NCBI RefSeq assembly: GCF_013408745.1 | Contig: NZ_JACCBJ010000001.1 | Coordinates: 186,001-250,000, forward strand | Length of the DNA: 64,000 nucleotides | Source of the DNA: Leifsonia soli | GTDB taxonomy: Bacteria; Actinomycetota; Actinomycetes; Actinomycetales; Microbacteriaceae | Reading direction: 5' to 3' | Made by a program: the position numbers and the translations under genes | Part shown: positions 1-8,494 of the stretch, one piece after another | Layout of the letters: every line of letters begins with the position of its first letter | Position numbering within the stretch: the first letter of the stretch is position 1 | Notes under the pieces: model-generated | The model's input: the letters and a program-made list of their open reading frames with translations, nothing else | Database searches by the model: none | What the model was told of the DNA's origin: nothing

Positions 1-171
1 GACGACTACGGCCTCCACCGCCTGCAGGCGGCGACGCTGCTCGCCAACCATGCGTCGCAGTCGGTGCTGACCCGTGCCGGGTTCGAGCGCATCGGGGTCG
101 CCCCGAACTACCTCAACATCGCCGGCCGCTGGCAGGACCACGTCCTGTTCCAGCGCATCCTGCACGACTGA
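1..171 (+). CDS. GNAT family N-acetyltransferase, C-terminal fragment (RimJ/RimL-like)
   Basis: The reading frame is open from the first base of the window and ends at a TGA, giving the last 56 residues of a protein whose start lies outside. The segment reads LHRLQAATLLANHASQSVL followed by RAGFERIGVAPNYL, which is the usual end of a RimJ/RimL-type GNAT fold (the N-x-x-S-x-x-V-L-x-x-A-G-F-x-x-x-G element that closes the acetyl-CoA site). Family members acetylate N-terminal amines of ribosomal proteins or other small amines; the substrate cannot be told from this fragment. The next gene is convergent, with a 23-nt gap. Confidence 0.85.
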   Translation, partial: DDYGLHRLQAATLLANHASQSVLTRAGFERIGVAPNYLNIAGRWQDHVLFQRILHD

Positions 172-194
172 CCGCCGGCGCGTCAGCGCCGCCG

Positions 195-875
195 TCAGTC
201 TGCGGCCGGCAGCTCCGCGTAGGCGCGCACCGGAAAGGTCCCGAATCCTTCGATCGCCGGAGGGGCCGCCGTGAACAGCGCTCCGTGCTCCGGCACCCCG
301 GCGAGCCCCGTGAGGTGCTCGACGACGTGGACGCCCGCGGCCAGCAGGATGCTGTGCGCCGGCCGGCTGCCGCCCGACTCGGTGTCGTCGATGTTGAGCG
401 CGTCGATTCCGACCAGCGCGACACCGGCGTCGGCCAGCATCCGGGCGCCCTCCTCGGTGAGGTAGGGCGAGCCGGTGGCGTAGGCGGGCGTCCCGAAGTG
501 CTCGTCCCAGCCGGTGTGCAGCAGGACGGCGCCGCCCGGTTCCGTGCGTCCTTCCAGAGCCGACACCGGGATGCCGCGCTCCCCGCGCCCGGTCAGACGG
601 ATGACCTCCGCGGGCAGACCGACCAGAGTCTCGAGGTCGAGACCGGCGAGGTCCGGTCCGTCCGCGTAGCGGTGGAAGGGGCTGTCGAGGTACGTGCCGG
701 TGTTCCCGATCAGGGTGATGACGTCCATCGCGAACTCGGTCCCCGGGGCGTACAGCTGCCGGGACGCCTCGCGCGTGAGGTGCGGCTCGATCGTGGGCGC
801 CGGGAGGCCGGGATAGGTCACGAGGCCGGCGCGGATGCGGTGGCTGAGGTCGACGATGCGGCGGTGGTGCGGCAT
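195..875 (-). CDS. Cyclase family protein (kynurenine formamidase-like)
   Basis: A 226-residue protein of the cyclase/arylformamidase superfamily, metal-dependent hydrolases that act on formamides, cyclic amides and related bonds. It begins with RRIVDLSHRI (family signature DLSH) and carries the metal-binding G-T-Y-L-D-S-P-F-H-R element near residues 57-66, matching the family H-x-G-T-H-x-D-x-P-x-H motif, although the first histidine positions read G-N-T-G-T-Y. A second signature is LVGIDALNIDDTES. The chosen ATG at 875 has GGAGAG 4 nt upstream; the frame stays open much further but the extension is low-complexity Arg/Pro/Ala sequence. The substrate is unknown; no tryptophan-degradation genes lie nearby. 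Confidence 0.85.
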   Translation of the reverse strand: MPHHRRIVDLSHRIRAGLVTYPGLPAPTIEPHLTREASRQLYAPGTEFAMDVITLIGNTGTYLDSPFHRYADGPDLAGLDLETLVGLPAEVIRLTGRGERGIPVSALEGRTEPGGAVLLHTGWDEHFGTPAYATGSPYLTEEGARMLADAGVALVGIDALNIDDTESGGSRPAHSILLAAGVHVVEHLTGLAGVPEHGALFTAAPPAIEGFGTFPVRAYAELPAAD

Positions 876-928
876 GCGCTCTCCGATCGGAGTGGGCGGT
901 GGGCAGAGAGGATCGCGTGGTTCGCCGG

Positions 929-1777
929 TCAGCGGTCGGGGAAACCGTGCGGCAGGGCGCCGAGCACCGGCTCCAGCCGGTCCAGGCGCTGCTTCTCGAG
1001 CGCCAAGCCGCGGGCGTCGCGGTCGCGACGCAGCACGGCCACGGCGACGAGGAAGGTCTCGGCATCGACCGGGGGCAGCGGCGAGACGTACGGGGCCGCC
1101 TCGCGGGCGAGCTCGGTGCTCAAGCCGTGCCGGGCCGCCGGGGTGAGGTCGGGCGCCTGGCGCACGAACTGGGCGATGCGGCGCGAGAGCCGGTCGGGGA
1201 GGCGTGCCACATCCGCTGTGGCCGCCCAGGCGGTCAGGTGCGGCGCCAGGTAGAGGGGGAGCGGCTGCGGCCGTGGCACGCGAACCAGCTGGCTGTATGT
1301 GCCCGCGAGCAGGTCGCCGAGGCGCTTCGACCGGCTGTTGAGGAGCCCGGTCAGCGCGGCGATCGATCCGAACGTCAGGAAGATCTCGAGCACGCCGACC
1401 AGGGCGCGGATGAACGCGTGGCGGAACCCGGTCGCGCCGCCGTCGTCGCGGACGATCCGTGCCCCGACTGCCAGCTTGCCGAGGGACCGGCCGCGCGACA
1501 GCAGTTCGACCGTCGTGGGCAGGACGACCATCCCGAACACCAGGATGAGGATGACGAGGGCCCGGGCGATGGCCTCGTCGAGCCCGGCGCCCGTGGAGAC
1601 GAGCAGCATGATGCACCCGAACATGACGAGCAGGTAGGTGAGCCAGTCGATGATGGTGCCCGCGGCCCGGAGGATGTAGCTGGCGGGCTTCACGTCGAGC
1701 GCGACGGCCTCGCCGGTGATCAGCTCCCGGTCGTCCTGAGACCCGTTCCCCGCCCCGGCCTGCATCATAGATATCAT
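929..1777 (-). CDS. RDD family membrane protein
   Basis: A 282-residue integral membrane protein. The RDD domain spans roughly residues 25-165: hydrophobic segments around 33-58, 70-93 and 120-140, with the SRGRSLGKLAVGARIV element typical of the family between helices and KRLGDLLAGT after the last. The soluble C-terminal third has no recognisable domain. RDD proteins are of unsettled function; some are transport related. It is divergent from the SpoIIM-like gene with only 8 nt between start codons, and this RDD/SpoIIM/DUF58/MoxR neighbourhood is conserved in actinobacteria (Rv3689-Rv3695 in M. tuberculosis). The start is uncertain: ATGs at 1777, 1768 and 1765 are all possible and no clear ribosome site is visible. 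Confidence 0.88.
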   Translation of the reverse strand: MISMMQAGAGNGSQDDRELITGEAVALDVKPASYILRAAGTIIDWLTYLLVMFGCIMLLVSTGAGLDEAIARALVILILVFGMVVLPTTVELLSRGRSLGKLAVGARIVRDDGGATGFRHAFIRALVGVLEIFLTFGSIAALTGLLNSRSKRLGDLLAGTYSQLVRVPRPQPLPLYLAPHLTAWAATADVARLPDRLSRRIAQFVRQAPDLTPAARHGLSTELAREAAPYVSPLPPVDAETFLVAVAVLRRDRDARGLALEKQRLDRLEPVLGALPHGFPDR

Positions 1778-1780
1778 CTA
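1768..1780. promoter_or_regulatory. Overlapping divergent -10 elements between RDD and SpoIIM genes
   Basis: The 13-nt TAGATATCATCTA is an inverted repeat (TAGAT-ATC-ATCTA) in the tiny gap between two divergent start codons. Read rightward it offers TAGATA as a -10 about 13 nt before the SpoIIM ATG; read leftward it offers TAGATG. Neither gene has a clear Shine-Dalgarno site, so both mRNAs could be leaderless, as is common in actinobacteria. No convincing -35 was found. Alternatively it is an operator. Confidence 0.35.
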
Positions 1781-1785
1781 AGCAG

Positions 1786-2781
1786 ATGGACCTCGACGCT
1801 TACACCGCCGCACGCAGCGCCGACTGGGAGGAGCTCTCCCGGCTGGCGTCGAAGCGACGCCTCGACGGCCCGGAGACGGACCGCCTGATCGACCTCTACC
1901 AGTCCGGAGCGGCCGACCTCTCGGCCATCCAGACGAGCGCAGGCTCGACCGCGGCGGGCGACCGGCTCTCGCTCGCGCTGTCGTCCGCCCGGTTGCGGTT
2001 CACCGGCGCCGGAGCGAACCTGTTCGCCCAGCTGCCGCGCTTCTTCGTGCTGCAGCTGCCCGCAGCGCTCTACCGGCTGCGGTGGATCGTGCTCGGTGTG
2101 GCGGTCGCCACGATCGTGATCGCCACCCTGTACGCGCTGTGGATCACCGGCAACCCGGATGTCCTGCGCAACCTGGGTGACGACGCGAACCTCCGGAAGT
2201 ACGTCGAACACGACTTCATCGACTACTACTCCAACAACCCCGCGGCGTCGTTCGCCGGACAGGTGTGGACCAACAACGCGTGGATCGCGGCGCAGTGCAT
2301 CGCCTTCGGGATCACCGGCCTGTACGTGCCGTACGTGCTCATCCAGAACGCCGTCGGCGTCGGCACCGCGGCGGGCGTGATGTTCGCCTACGGGCGCGGC
2401 GACGTGATGTTCTCGTACATCCTCCCGCACGGGCTGCTCGAGCTCACGAGCGTCTTCGTGGCCGCCGCGGCGGGCCTGCGCATCTTCTGGGCCTGGATCG
2501 CCCCGGGCGCACGCACCCGCGGACAGGCGCTGGCGGAGGACGGCCGCGCTCTCTTCGCGGTCGCCGTCGGGTGCGCGATCTCGCTCTTCGTCTCGGGACT
2601 CATCGAGGGCTTCGTGACACCGTCCGGGCTGCCGGTCTGGGCGAAGATCGGCATCGGCGCCCTCGCGCTCGCCGCCTTCCTCGCCTACATGCTGGTGCTG
2701 GGCCGGCGCGCGGTGCGTGCGGGCGAGACCGGCGACCTCGAGGAGTTCGAGGCGGGCGCGCGCCGCATCGTCGCCGCCTGA
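1786..2781 (+). CDS. Stage II sporulation protein M-like (DUF95) membrane protein
   Basis: A 331-residue polytopic membrane protein of the SpoIIM family. The first 85 residues are soluble and helical; membrane segments follow near 100-125, 165-195, 205-240, 255-275 and 285-310. The PHGLLELTSVFVAAAAGLRI stretch is the most characteristic family element. In Bacillus SpoIIM belongs to the DMP peptidoglycan hydrolase complex during engulfment; in non-sporulating actinobacteria the homologue sits with RDD, MoxR and DUF58 genes and its role is not established. The ATG sits 8 nt from the divergent RDD start and may be read from a leaderless message. Confidence 0.9.
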   Translation: MDLDAYTAARSADWEELSRLASKRRLDGPETDRLIDLYQSGAADLSAIQTSAGSTAAGDRLSLALSSARLRFTGAGANLFAQLPRFFVLQLPAALYRLRWIVLGVAVATIVIATLYALWITGNPDVLRNLGDDANLRKYVEHDFIDYYSNNPAASFAGQVWTNNAWIAAQCIAFGITGLYVPYVLIQNAVGVGTAAGVMFAYGRGDVMFSYILPHGLLELTSVFVAAAAGLRIFWAWIAPGARTRGQALAEDGRALFAVAVGCAISLFVSGLIEGFVTPSGLPVWAKIGIGALALAAFLAYMLVLGRRAVRAGETGDLEEFEAGARRIVAA

Positions 2782-2801
2782 GGGCGGGTCACACGTGCGG
2801 C

Positions 2802-4133
2802 TCAGAGCCGTCCCGCCGCCTTCAGGGCCAGGTAGCGATCGGCCAGCGCAGGCGGGAGATCGGCAGGGGAGCCGGTGACGACGTCTCCGCCGAGGCGCCT
2901 GACCGCCGCGGCGACGCGGCTGACATCGAGCAGTGACCGTTCCGCCGCCGCAGCGCGGTACACCTCGGTGCGGTCGCGCCGCTGAGCCGTGGCCGCGAGC
3001 GTGTCCGGATCCGTCACGCTCGCCACGACCACCAGGTGCTTCGCCGTGAGCTGCGGGAGCACGGAGAGCAGACCACGGGAGCCGCCGGGGGACTCGATGG
3101 AGGTCAGCAGGACGACGAGCGAACGCTGCGACGTCAGCGAGGACACGTTGGCGGGGATGGCGGACCAGTCCATCTCGATCAGCGCGGGCTCGATCACGGC
3201 CATCGCATCCACCATCCGCGACAGCAGCTCCGGACCGGTCGCCCCGTGCACGCGCCCGCGCACCATGCGGTCGTAGGCGAGCAGATCGACGCGGTCGCCC
3301 GCGCGCGAGGCGAGCGCCGCGAGGAGGAGGGCCGATTCGAAGGCGGTGTCGATGCGCGGCTCGTCGGCCACGCGGGCGGCGGAGGTGCGGCCGGAGTCGA
3401 TGACGACGATCACCCGGCGGTCCCGCTCCGGACGCCAGGTGCGCACCATGACACGGGCGCCGCGCCCACCGGACGGATCGTGGCGCCGGGCCGTCGCACG
3501 CCAGTCGATGGATCGCACGTCGTCGCCGCGCACGTACTCGCGCAGCGAGTCGAACTCCGTACCCTGGCCGCGGAGCAGGACGCTCGTCGTGCCCTCCAGC
3601 TCCTGAAGCCGTGCCAGCCGCGACGGCAGGTGCTTCCGGGCGGTGAACGGCGGGAGGACGCGGATGCGTCCCGGAGCGTCGAGGGTCGCCTGTCGTGCCC
3701 AGAGGTGCAGCGGACCCCACGATCGGACCGTCACGTTCGTCACCCGGCGCTCGCCGCGGCGCCATGGGCGGAGCGACGCGACGAGACGGCGTCGCTCGCC
3801 GGGCGGGATGTCCACCCCGGTCCGCGTCGGCTCGGCGGCGGCCGATGGCTCCCACGCGTCGCGGACCGTCCCGCGCAGCGTCCGCCGGCCGGTGTTCGTC
3901 ACGAAGAGCTCCGTGGGGGCCTCGGCGCCGAGCCGCACGCGGGCGGGCACGGTGCGCTCGAGCGCGACAGCGCGCGGGGAGGCGGCCAGCAGGAGATCGA
4001 GCAACCCGAGCAGAACGCACAGCACCAGCCATCCGCCGAGCACGGCGTACGCCGTCCCCGTCGCAGCGCCGAGGAGCACGACAGGGAGCACGCCGAGCGC
4101 GAGCAGGGCGACGAAACGTCCGGATACGGTCAT
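2802..4133 (-). CDS. DUF58 domain-containing protein
   Basis: A 443-residue protein with two N-terminal membrane helices (about 7-25 and 28-48), a beta-sandwich-like middle, and the DUF58 signature around residues 200-215 (EFDSLREYVRGDDVRSIDWRAT, shown in part: E-F-D-x-L-R-E-Y, D-D-x-R-x-I-D-W). After it comes a VWA-like fold with VIVVIDSGRTS, a degenerate metal-site motif. DUF58 proteins are paired with MoxR ATPases, which are thought to remodel VWA-type partners. It is the last gene of the leftward operon, 8 nt after moxR. The client of the pair is unknown. Confidence 0.9.
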   Translation of the reverse strand: MTVSGRFVALLALGVLPVVLLGAATGTAYAVLGGWLVLCVLLGLLDLLLAASPRAVALERTVPARVRLGAEAPTELFVTNTGRRTLRGTVRDAWEPSAAAEPTRTGVDIPPGERRRLVASLRPWRRGERRVTNVTVRSWGPLHLWARQATLDAPGRIRVLPPFTARKHLPSRLARLQELEGTTSVLLRGQGTEFDSLREYVRGDDVRSIDWRATARRHDPSGGRGARVMVRTWRPERDRRVIVVIDSGRTSAARVADEPRIDTAFESALLLAALASRAGDRVDLLAYDRMVRGRVHGATGPELLSRMVDAMAVIEPALIEMDWSAIPANVSSLTSQRSLVVLLTSIESPGGSRGLLSVLPQLTAKHLVVVASVTDPDTLAATAQRRDRTEVYRAAAAERSLLDVSRVAAAVRRLGGDVVTGSPADLPPALADRYLALKAAGRL

Positions 4134-4141
4134 GTCGGGAC

Positions 4142-5149
4142 TTAGATCGGTACCTGGACCTGCTGCACGATCGACCGCAGGATCGCGTCAGCGCCGACGC
4201 CTTCGAGCTCGGCCTCGGGCCGGAGCTGGATGCGGTGCCGCCACACGGGCACCAGCATCGCCTGCACGTGGTCAGGGGTGATCGAGTCGTAGCCCGAAAG
4301 CCAGGCCCACGCCTTGGCGGCGGCCAGAAGAGCGGTGGTGCCGCGCGGGCTCACGCCGAGGCGCACGGACGGGCTGCGCCGGGTGGCGCGCGCGAGGTCG
4401 ACGATGTAGGCCAGCACATCGGCGTTCGCGCCGACGCGGGCCGCCGACTCACGAGCGGCCTGCAGCTCCGCGGCGCCGAGGACCGGCGTCACGCCGGCGG
4501 CGGCGAGGTCGCGCGGGTTGAACCCGGCGGCGTGACGGCGGAGCACCTCCACCTCGGTGTCCCGTTCCGGGACATCGAGCGTGAGCTTGAGCAGGAACCG
4601 GTCGAGCTGCGCCTCCGGGAGCGAGTACGTGCCCTCGTACTCGATCGGGTTCTGCGTCGCGGCCACGATGAACGGGTCCGGCAGGCGGCGGCTGACGCCG
4701 TCGACGCTCACCTGGCGCTCCTCCATCGCCTCGAGCAGCGCGGACTGGGTCTTCGGCGGCGTCCGGTTGATCTCGTCCGCGAGCAGGATGTTCGTGAACA
4801 CAGGTCCTTCGCGGAACACGAAGCCGCCGGTCTGGGCGTCGTAGACCAGCGAACCGGTGACGTCGCCCGGCATCAGGTCGGGGGTGAACTGGACGCGCTT
4901 GGTGTCGAGGCTGAGCGCCTGGCTGAGCGATCGGACCAGCAGGGTCTTCGCCACGCCGGGCACGCCCTCGAGCAGAACGTGGCCGCGCGCCAGCAGGGCG
5001 ATCATGAGGCCGGTGACCGCGCCGTCCTGGCCGACGACCGCCTTTCCGACCTCCGTCCGCACGGCGGCGAGAGCGGAGCGGAGGCGCGCCGCGTCAGCGG
5101 GTGCGCCGGGGGAGGAGGGGGACGCCGTCCCCGTCGTGACGTCTGTCAT
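4142..5149 (-). CDS. MoxR family AAA+ ATPase
   Basis: A 335-residue MoxR-type AAA+ chaperone ATPase. Visible motifs: Walker A GVPGVAKT (about 60-67), Walker B LLADEINR (about 123-130), sensor 1 AATQNP and the downstream helical lid with the arginine finger region. These ATPases act as unfoldase/chaperones that insert cofactors into or mature complexes containing VWA-domain proteins. The gene lies between a DUF4350 gene, whose stop abuts this ATG, and the DUF58 gene, the typical arrangement in actinobacteria. The ATG at 5149 gives a Thr/Ser/Pro-rich N-terminal tail of about 20 residues before the ATPase core. Confidence 0.95.
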   Translation of the reverse strand: MTDVTTGTASPSSPGAPADAARLRSALAAVRTEVGKAVVGQDGAVTGLMIALLARGHVLLEGVPGVAKTLLVRSLSQALSLDTKRVQFTPDLMPGDVTGSLVYDAQTGGFVFREGPVFTNILLADEINRTPPKTQSALLEAMEERQVSVDGVSRRLPDPFIVAATQNPIEYEGTYSLPEAQLDRFLLKLTLDVPERDTEVEVLRRHAAGFNPRDLAAAGVTPVLGAAELQAARESAARVGANADVLAYIVDLARATRRSPSVRLGVSPRGTTALLAAAKAWAWLSGYDSITPDHVQAMLVPVWRHRIQLRPEAELEGVGADAILRSIVQQVQVPI

Positions 5150-6424
5150 TCATCCATTCTTCCGGTCGGGCCCTGCAGAGGGCGAAACGGCGGAGGCGGT
5201 GGCTCTCTCGAGCTCCGCGAGATCGTCGGAGAGCGCGACCAGGTCGCGGTCGGTCTGGGGGATGCGCTCCACCAGCACGTCGCGGACGGCCAGCCGGTCG
5301 CGGCGCGTGAGTGCGGCGACCGCCTCGGCGACCTCGGCGACGGTGGCGGTCGTCGGCAGGCCGGCCAGGGCGGAGAGCCGGCCGATGGTGCCGACGCGCA
5401 GCGCGTCGGCCGCTCGGAGCCGCGCCGACGACCGCTGGTAGAGCCGCGCCCGGCCCTCCCGCGTCTCGCCGGCGCGGACGATCACCGGCAGGTTCTCGAC
5501 GACGAGCGGGCCGAAGCGGCGTCCGCGCCAGATCGCCGCCGCCACGAACACGGCGACGAGGAGCAGCATCACCGGGGTCACCCAGCCGGGCGTCAGCTGG
5601 GCGATGTCCGGCGGCCCGCTCACCGGGCGGTCGTCGAGCGACGGCAGGTACCACACCAGGGTGCGGTGGCCGCCGAGCAGGTTGAGCGCGAGAGCCGCGT
5701 TGCCGAGACGGTCGACGCCGTCGTTGGTCAGCACGGCCGCCGACCCGAGCAGATAGACGGGGGAGGCGTTGAAGGAGGTGCGCACGAGCGAGGCGCGTCC
5801 ACCGGCGTCGGCGAAGCAGGTCGCCGCGTCGTCGGACACCCGGAAGGTGCCGGGCAGAGCGATGTCCTCCGTGGCGGTCGTCGCTCGGGGGTCGATCCGC
5901 TCGGCGCGTTCGGCCGCAGGAACGGTGCAGCCGGCGCTCGCCGTTCCGCGCGGGGCGCCCGCGGCCGTCACGTCACGGTCGAGGGTCTGCAGCGCCTCGA
6001 AGTCCGGCTCGACCACCACCAGGGTCCGTCCCTCTCCGGTGAGGGCGCGATAGCCGTCGGAGGTCAGGTTGCCCAGCGGGTCGTAGACCAGCACGGTCGC
6101 GCCATCGGCGGCCGCCGCGGTGGCGCGGCCGATAGTGGACACCGTCCGTACGTCGACCCCCTGGCTGCGCAGGACCTGGGCGACCGCCTTGGCTCCCGCG
6201 GGGGCCGCATTGGTCGCATCGAGGGTGGTCCCCGGCCCGACACGGCCGCCGGTGAGCAGCGAGCCGCCGAGCGCGATCACCACGGCGATCAGCGCGAGCA
6301 CGATCCAGGGGACGGCCCGCCGCGCGGTCTGCCGGACGGTCGGGGTCTGCGCCGTCGGAACCGCGGGACCGGGGCGCGCTTCGCCCAGCGTGTCCGGTCC
6401 GCGGACGGGGGCCGGGGCGCTCAC
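5150..6424 (-). CDS. DUF4350 domain-containing membrane protein
   Basis: A 424-residue protein: short cytosolic tail, one membrane helix at about 38-58, a large extracytoplasmic DUF4350 domain (about 65-270, containing GAKAVAQVLRSQGVDV and VLVYDPLGNL), a second helix at about 285-305 and a cytosolic helical C-terminus. DUF4350 proteins resemble the non-catalytic glutamine-amidotransferase-like/ABC-associated IFT-type fold, without a known activity. The start is GTG, overlapping the upstream TGA in a GTGA arrangement, so translation is probably coupled to the DUF4129 gene. Confidence 0.88.
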   Translation of the reverse strand: MSAPAPVRGPDTLGEARPGPAVPTAQTPTVRQTARRAVPWIVLALIAVVIALGGSLLTGGRVGPGTTLDATNAAPAGAKAVAQVLRSQGVDVRTVSTIGRATAAAADGATVLVYDPLGNLTSDGYRALTGEGRTLVVVEPDFEALQTLDRDVTAAGAPRGTASAGCTVPAAERAERIDPRATTATEDIALPGTFRVSDDAATCFADAGGRASLVRTSFNASPVYLLGSAAVLTNDGVDRLGNAALALNLLGGHRTLVWYLPSLDDRPVSGPPDIAQLTPGWVTPVMLLLVAVFVAAAIWRGRRFGPLVVENLPVIVRAGETREGRARLYQRSSARLRAADALRVGTIGRLSALAGLPTTATVAEVAEAVAALTRRDRLAVRDVLVERIPQTDRDLVALSDDLAELERATASAVSPSAGPDRKNG

Positions 6425-7080
6425 GCGGTCACCGCCGGCACGGAGACGCGCACCCGCTGCAGTCGCTGATCCAGCGCGACCAGATGCTGATACGCGCTCT
6501 CGCTGCCGGGCCGGTCGAGGTAGCGCACCTCGTCGAACGCGCGTGCTGCCCGACGCAGCGCCTCGCTCTCGTCGGTCGCGATCCGGGCGGTCTGCAGCGC
6601 GAACTCGTTCGCCGTCGTGCCGGGTGTCACGTGGACGAGGGTGCGCTCATCGAGCGAGACGGCGATCGCACGGAACTGTTCTTCGACGGCGGTCACCCAG
6701 TCGCCCTGCCGTGCCGCCTGCTCGGCCGAAGCCCGGAGGTCGGCGGCGCTGCGTGCCTCGTCGGCGCCGAACAGCGCGCGGCGGTCCAGAGCGGACCGTC
6801 GATTGATCCGGGGCCGGCCGAAGAGGAAGAACGCGGCGACGATGAGGCCGGCGATCACTACGACGACGACCAGCAGGAGAACGGGGGCGGCATCGCCGCC
6901 CGGGCCCTGGAACAGCGAGCCGATCCAGTCCTGAACCGCCTTGGAGGCGAGATCGAACCAGGTGGGCTTCGCCGACTGGTACTCCGGGCGCGACAATTCT
7001 CCGCGCAGCCAGTCCTGCGCTTCCGGCGAGCTGGGGTCGACCGGGACGTCGAAGCGGATCACGGTCTGGCGGTCGGCCAT
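6421..7080 (-). CDS. DUF4129 domain-containing membrane protein
   Basis: A 219-residue protein with one strong membrane helix at about 66-88 (VLLLVVVVVIAGLIVAAFFL) and a C-terminal DUF4129 domain. The motif GTTANEFALQTARI followed by the helical RAARAFDEVRYLDRPGSE is the signature of this domain, also found at the end of transglutaminase-like TgpA proteins. No catalytic residues are evident. Its 5' end overlaps the preceding gene by 22 nt and its stop overlaps the following GTG, making it a middle gene of the MoxR operon. Confidence 0.88.
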   Translation of the reverse strand: MADRQTVIRFDVPVDPSSPEAQDWLRGELSRPEYQSAKPTWFDLASKAVQDWIGSLFQGPGGDAAPVLLLVVVVVIAGLIVAAFFLFGRPRINRRSALDRRALFGADEARSAADLRASAEQAARQGDWVTAVEEQFRAIAVSLDERTLVHVTPGTTANEFALQTARIATDESEALRRAARAFDEVRYLDRPGSESAYQHLVALDQRLQRVRVSVPAVTA

Positions 7081-8315
7081 CCCGCGGGTGGCTGCGGGGG
7101 CTGGTACGTCTGCTGCGGCCGCTCAGTCGGCGGAAGGTACGGGTCGGGGAGGTCCTGACCGGTCTGCCGGCCTTCGACGAAGCGCACGAGCTGGAGGTCG
7201 AGGCCCTCCTTGCGCATCCGGAGGTCGATGTAGAGCAGCGCCACGGCGGCCGTCTGGATGACGCTGCCGATCGCCCCGATGATCGACGTGACGATGCTCG
7301 AGAGCACGTTGACGCTGAGCTGGGTGACGAGCACCTCCTGCATCGGATCGGCCGAGGTCGCCGAGGTCGGGGCGAACACGCCGCCCGCCAGGCCGCCGAT
7401 GATGCCGAACGGGATGGCGACCGTCTGCGTGATGGCATAGACGATGACGCCGACCAGCAGGATGATGCCCAGCGTCCGCCAGAAATAGCCGGTGGTGAGC
7501 CGCCACGACCGCGCGACCGCCTGCGTCAGGGGCAGTCGCTCCAGCACGATCACGCTCGGCACCATCGCGAGCTTGGTGTTGATCCAGAAGGCAAGGGGGA
7601 TCAGGGCGAGGCCGCCGATCACTCCCACCAGCACCGCTCCGATCGCTCCGGCCGTCCCTCCGATCGCGGCGAGGGCGACGACGACGGCGACGACCAGGGC
7701 GATGGCGACGATCCAGGCGAGGGCGTACAGCAGCGTCCAGCCGATGAGCGCGCCGATCCGCCCGCGGACGAGCTGCCACAGCGCGCGGAAGGTCAGCTTC
7801 TCTCCGAGGGATTCGCGAGCGATATCGCCGACGATGACACCCTGCAGCAGGGCGCTGAACACGGTGGAGATGACGATCGAGAGCACGCCGAGCAGAATCG
7901 TGCCGCCGATGAATCCGGCCTGGAGCGTCGGCTGGTCCTGGGCCTCGCCCGAGAAGACACGGCCGGCCAGCAGACCGATACCCCCGGCGATCACCACGCT
8001 GACCACGATGGACGGGATGCCCTGCAGCAGAAGAGCCGCGCCGACGGTGATCCGCGGATTGCGTCGGAGTGCCTGGAACGGTGCGGCGAGCAGCGGACCG
8101 AGCGTCAACGGCCGCAGCGGGATCAGACCGGGCTTCGGCGGGGGAGTCCACGCCGGCTGCGTGCCGCCCTGCGGGGAGGACTGCTGCCAGCCCGGCTGCT
8201 GGCCGTACTGCCCGTACTGCGGAGGCTGCTGCTGCCCGTACTGCTGCGGGGAGGGCGCGCCCTCCGGCGCGGGCCCGCTCGAGCCGGGCGCCTGCCAGTT
8301 CTGTTCGTCGCTCAC
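7059..8315 (-). CDS. Polytopic membrane protein (glycerophosphoryl diester phosphodiesterase membrane-domain family)
   Basis: A 418-residue protein. The first about 65 residues are a Gln/Pro/Gly/Tyr-rich disordered tail (repeats of QQ-x-x-QYGQ), followed by some eight membrane segments (for example around 100-125, 150-175, 195-235, 240-275 and 300-345). The membrane part resembles the domain attached to some glycerophosphodiesterases, but no catalytic GDPD domain is present. The GTG at 8315 is chosen because GAGAGGGA lies just upstream; the longer open frame adds 39 residues with no ribosome site. It is the first gene of the five-gene leftward operon ending with DUF58 and is back-to-back with mtrA. 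Confidence 0.85.
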   Translation of the reverse strand: MSDEQNWQAPGSSGPAPEGAPSPQQYGQQQPPQYGQYGQQPGWQQSSPQGGTQPAWTPPPKPGLIPLRPLTLGPLLAAPFQALRRNPRITVGAALLLQGIPSIVVSVVIAGGIGLLAGRVFSGEAQDQPTLQAGFIGGTILLGVLSIVISTVFSALLQGVIVGDIARESLGEKLTFRALWQLVRGRIGALIGWTLLYALAWIVAIALVVAVVVALAAIGGTAGAIGAVLVGVIGGLALIPLAFWINTKLAMVPSVIVLERLPLTQAVARSWRLTTGYFWRTLGIILLVGVIVYAITQTVAIPFGIIGGLAGGVFAPTSATSADPMQEVLVTQLSVNVLSSIVTSIIGAIGSVIQTAAVALLYIDLRMRKEGLDLQLVRFVEGRQTGQDLPDPYLPPTERPQQTYQPPQPPAGWPTARP

Positions 8316-8494
8316 GCCGTCCCTCTCGTCCCCCGTGCGTTGCTCCCATGCTGGCACAGTCGTTCCCGAGCCCGCTGTCCCATCCACAGGGCACGTCGTG
8401 CTTTCATTCAAGCTGGTAGCAGACTGCTCCATTACGCTGTTGATGTCACTTCACGGCCTGAGGCCGCTCGAGAGGGGTTCGGGGAACTTCGCAC

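Noticed and set aside
195..1616. Long open frame continuing 5' of the cyclase gene (473 residues)
   Set aside because: The extension is Arg/Pro/Ala-rich shadow sequence antisense-frame to the RDD gene; the cyclase has its own ATG and ribosome site at 875.
3695..6469. 924-codon open frame opposite the MoxR operon
   Set aside because: Composition is Arg/Gly/Ala shadow sequence; the opposite strand has three recognisable genes.
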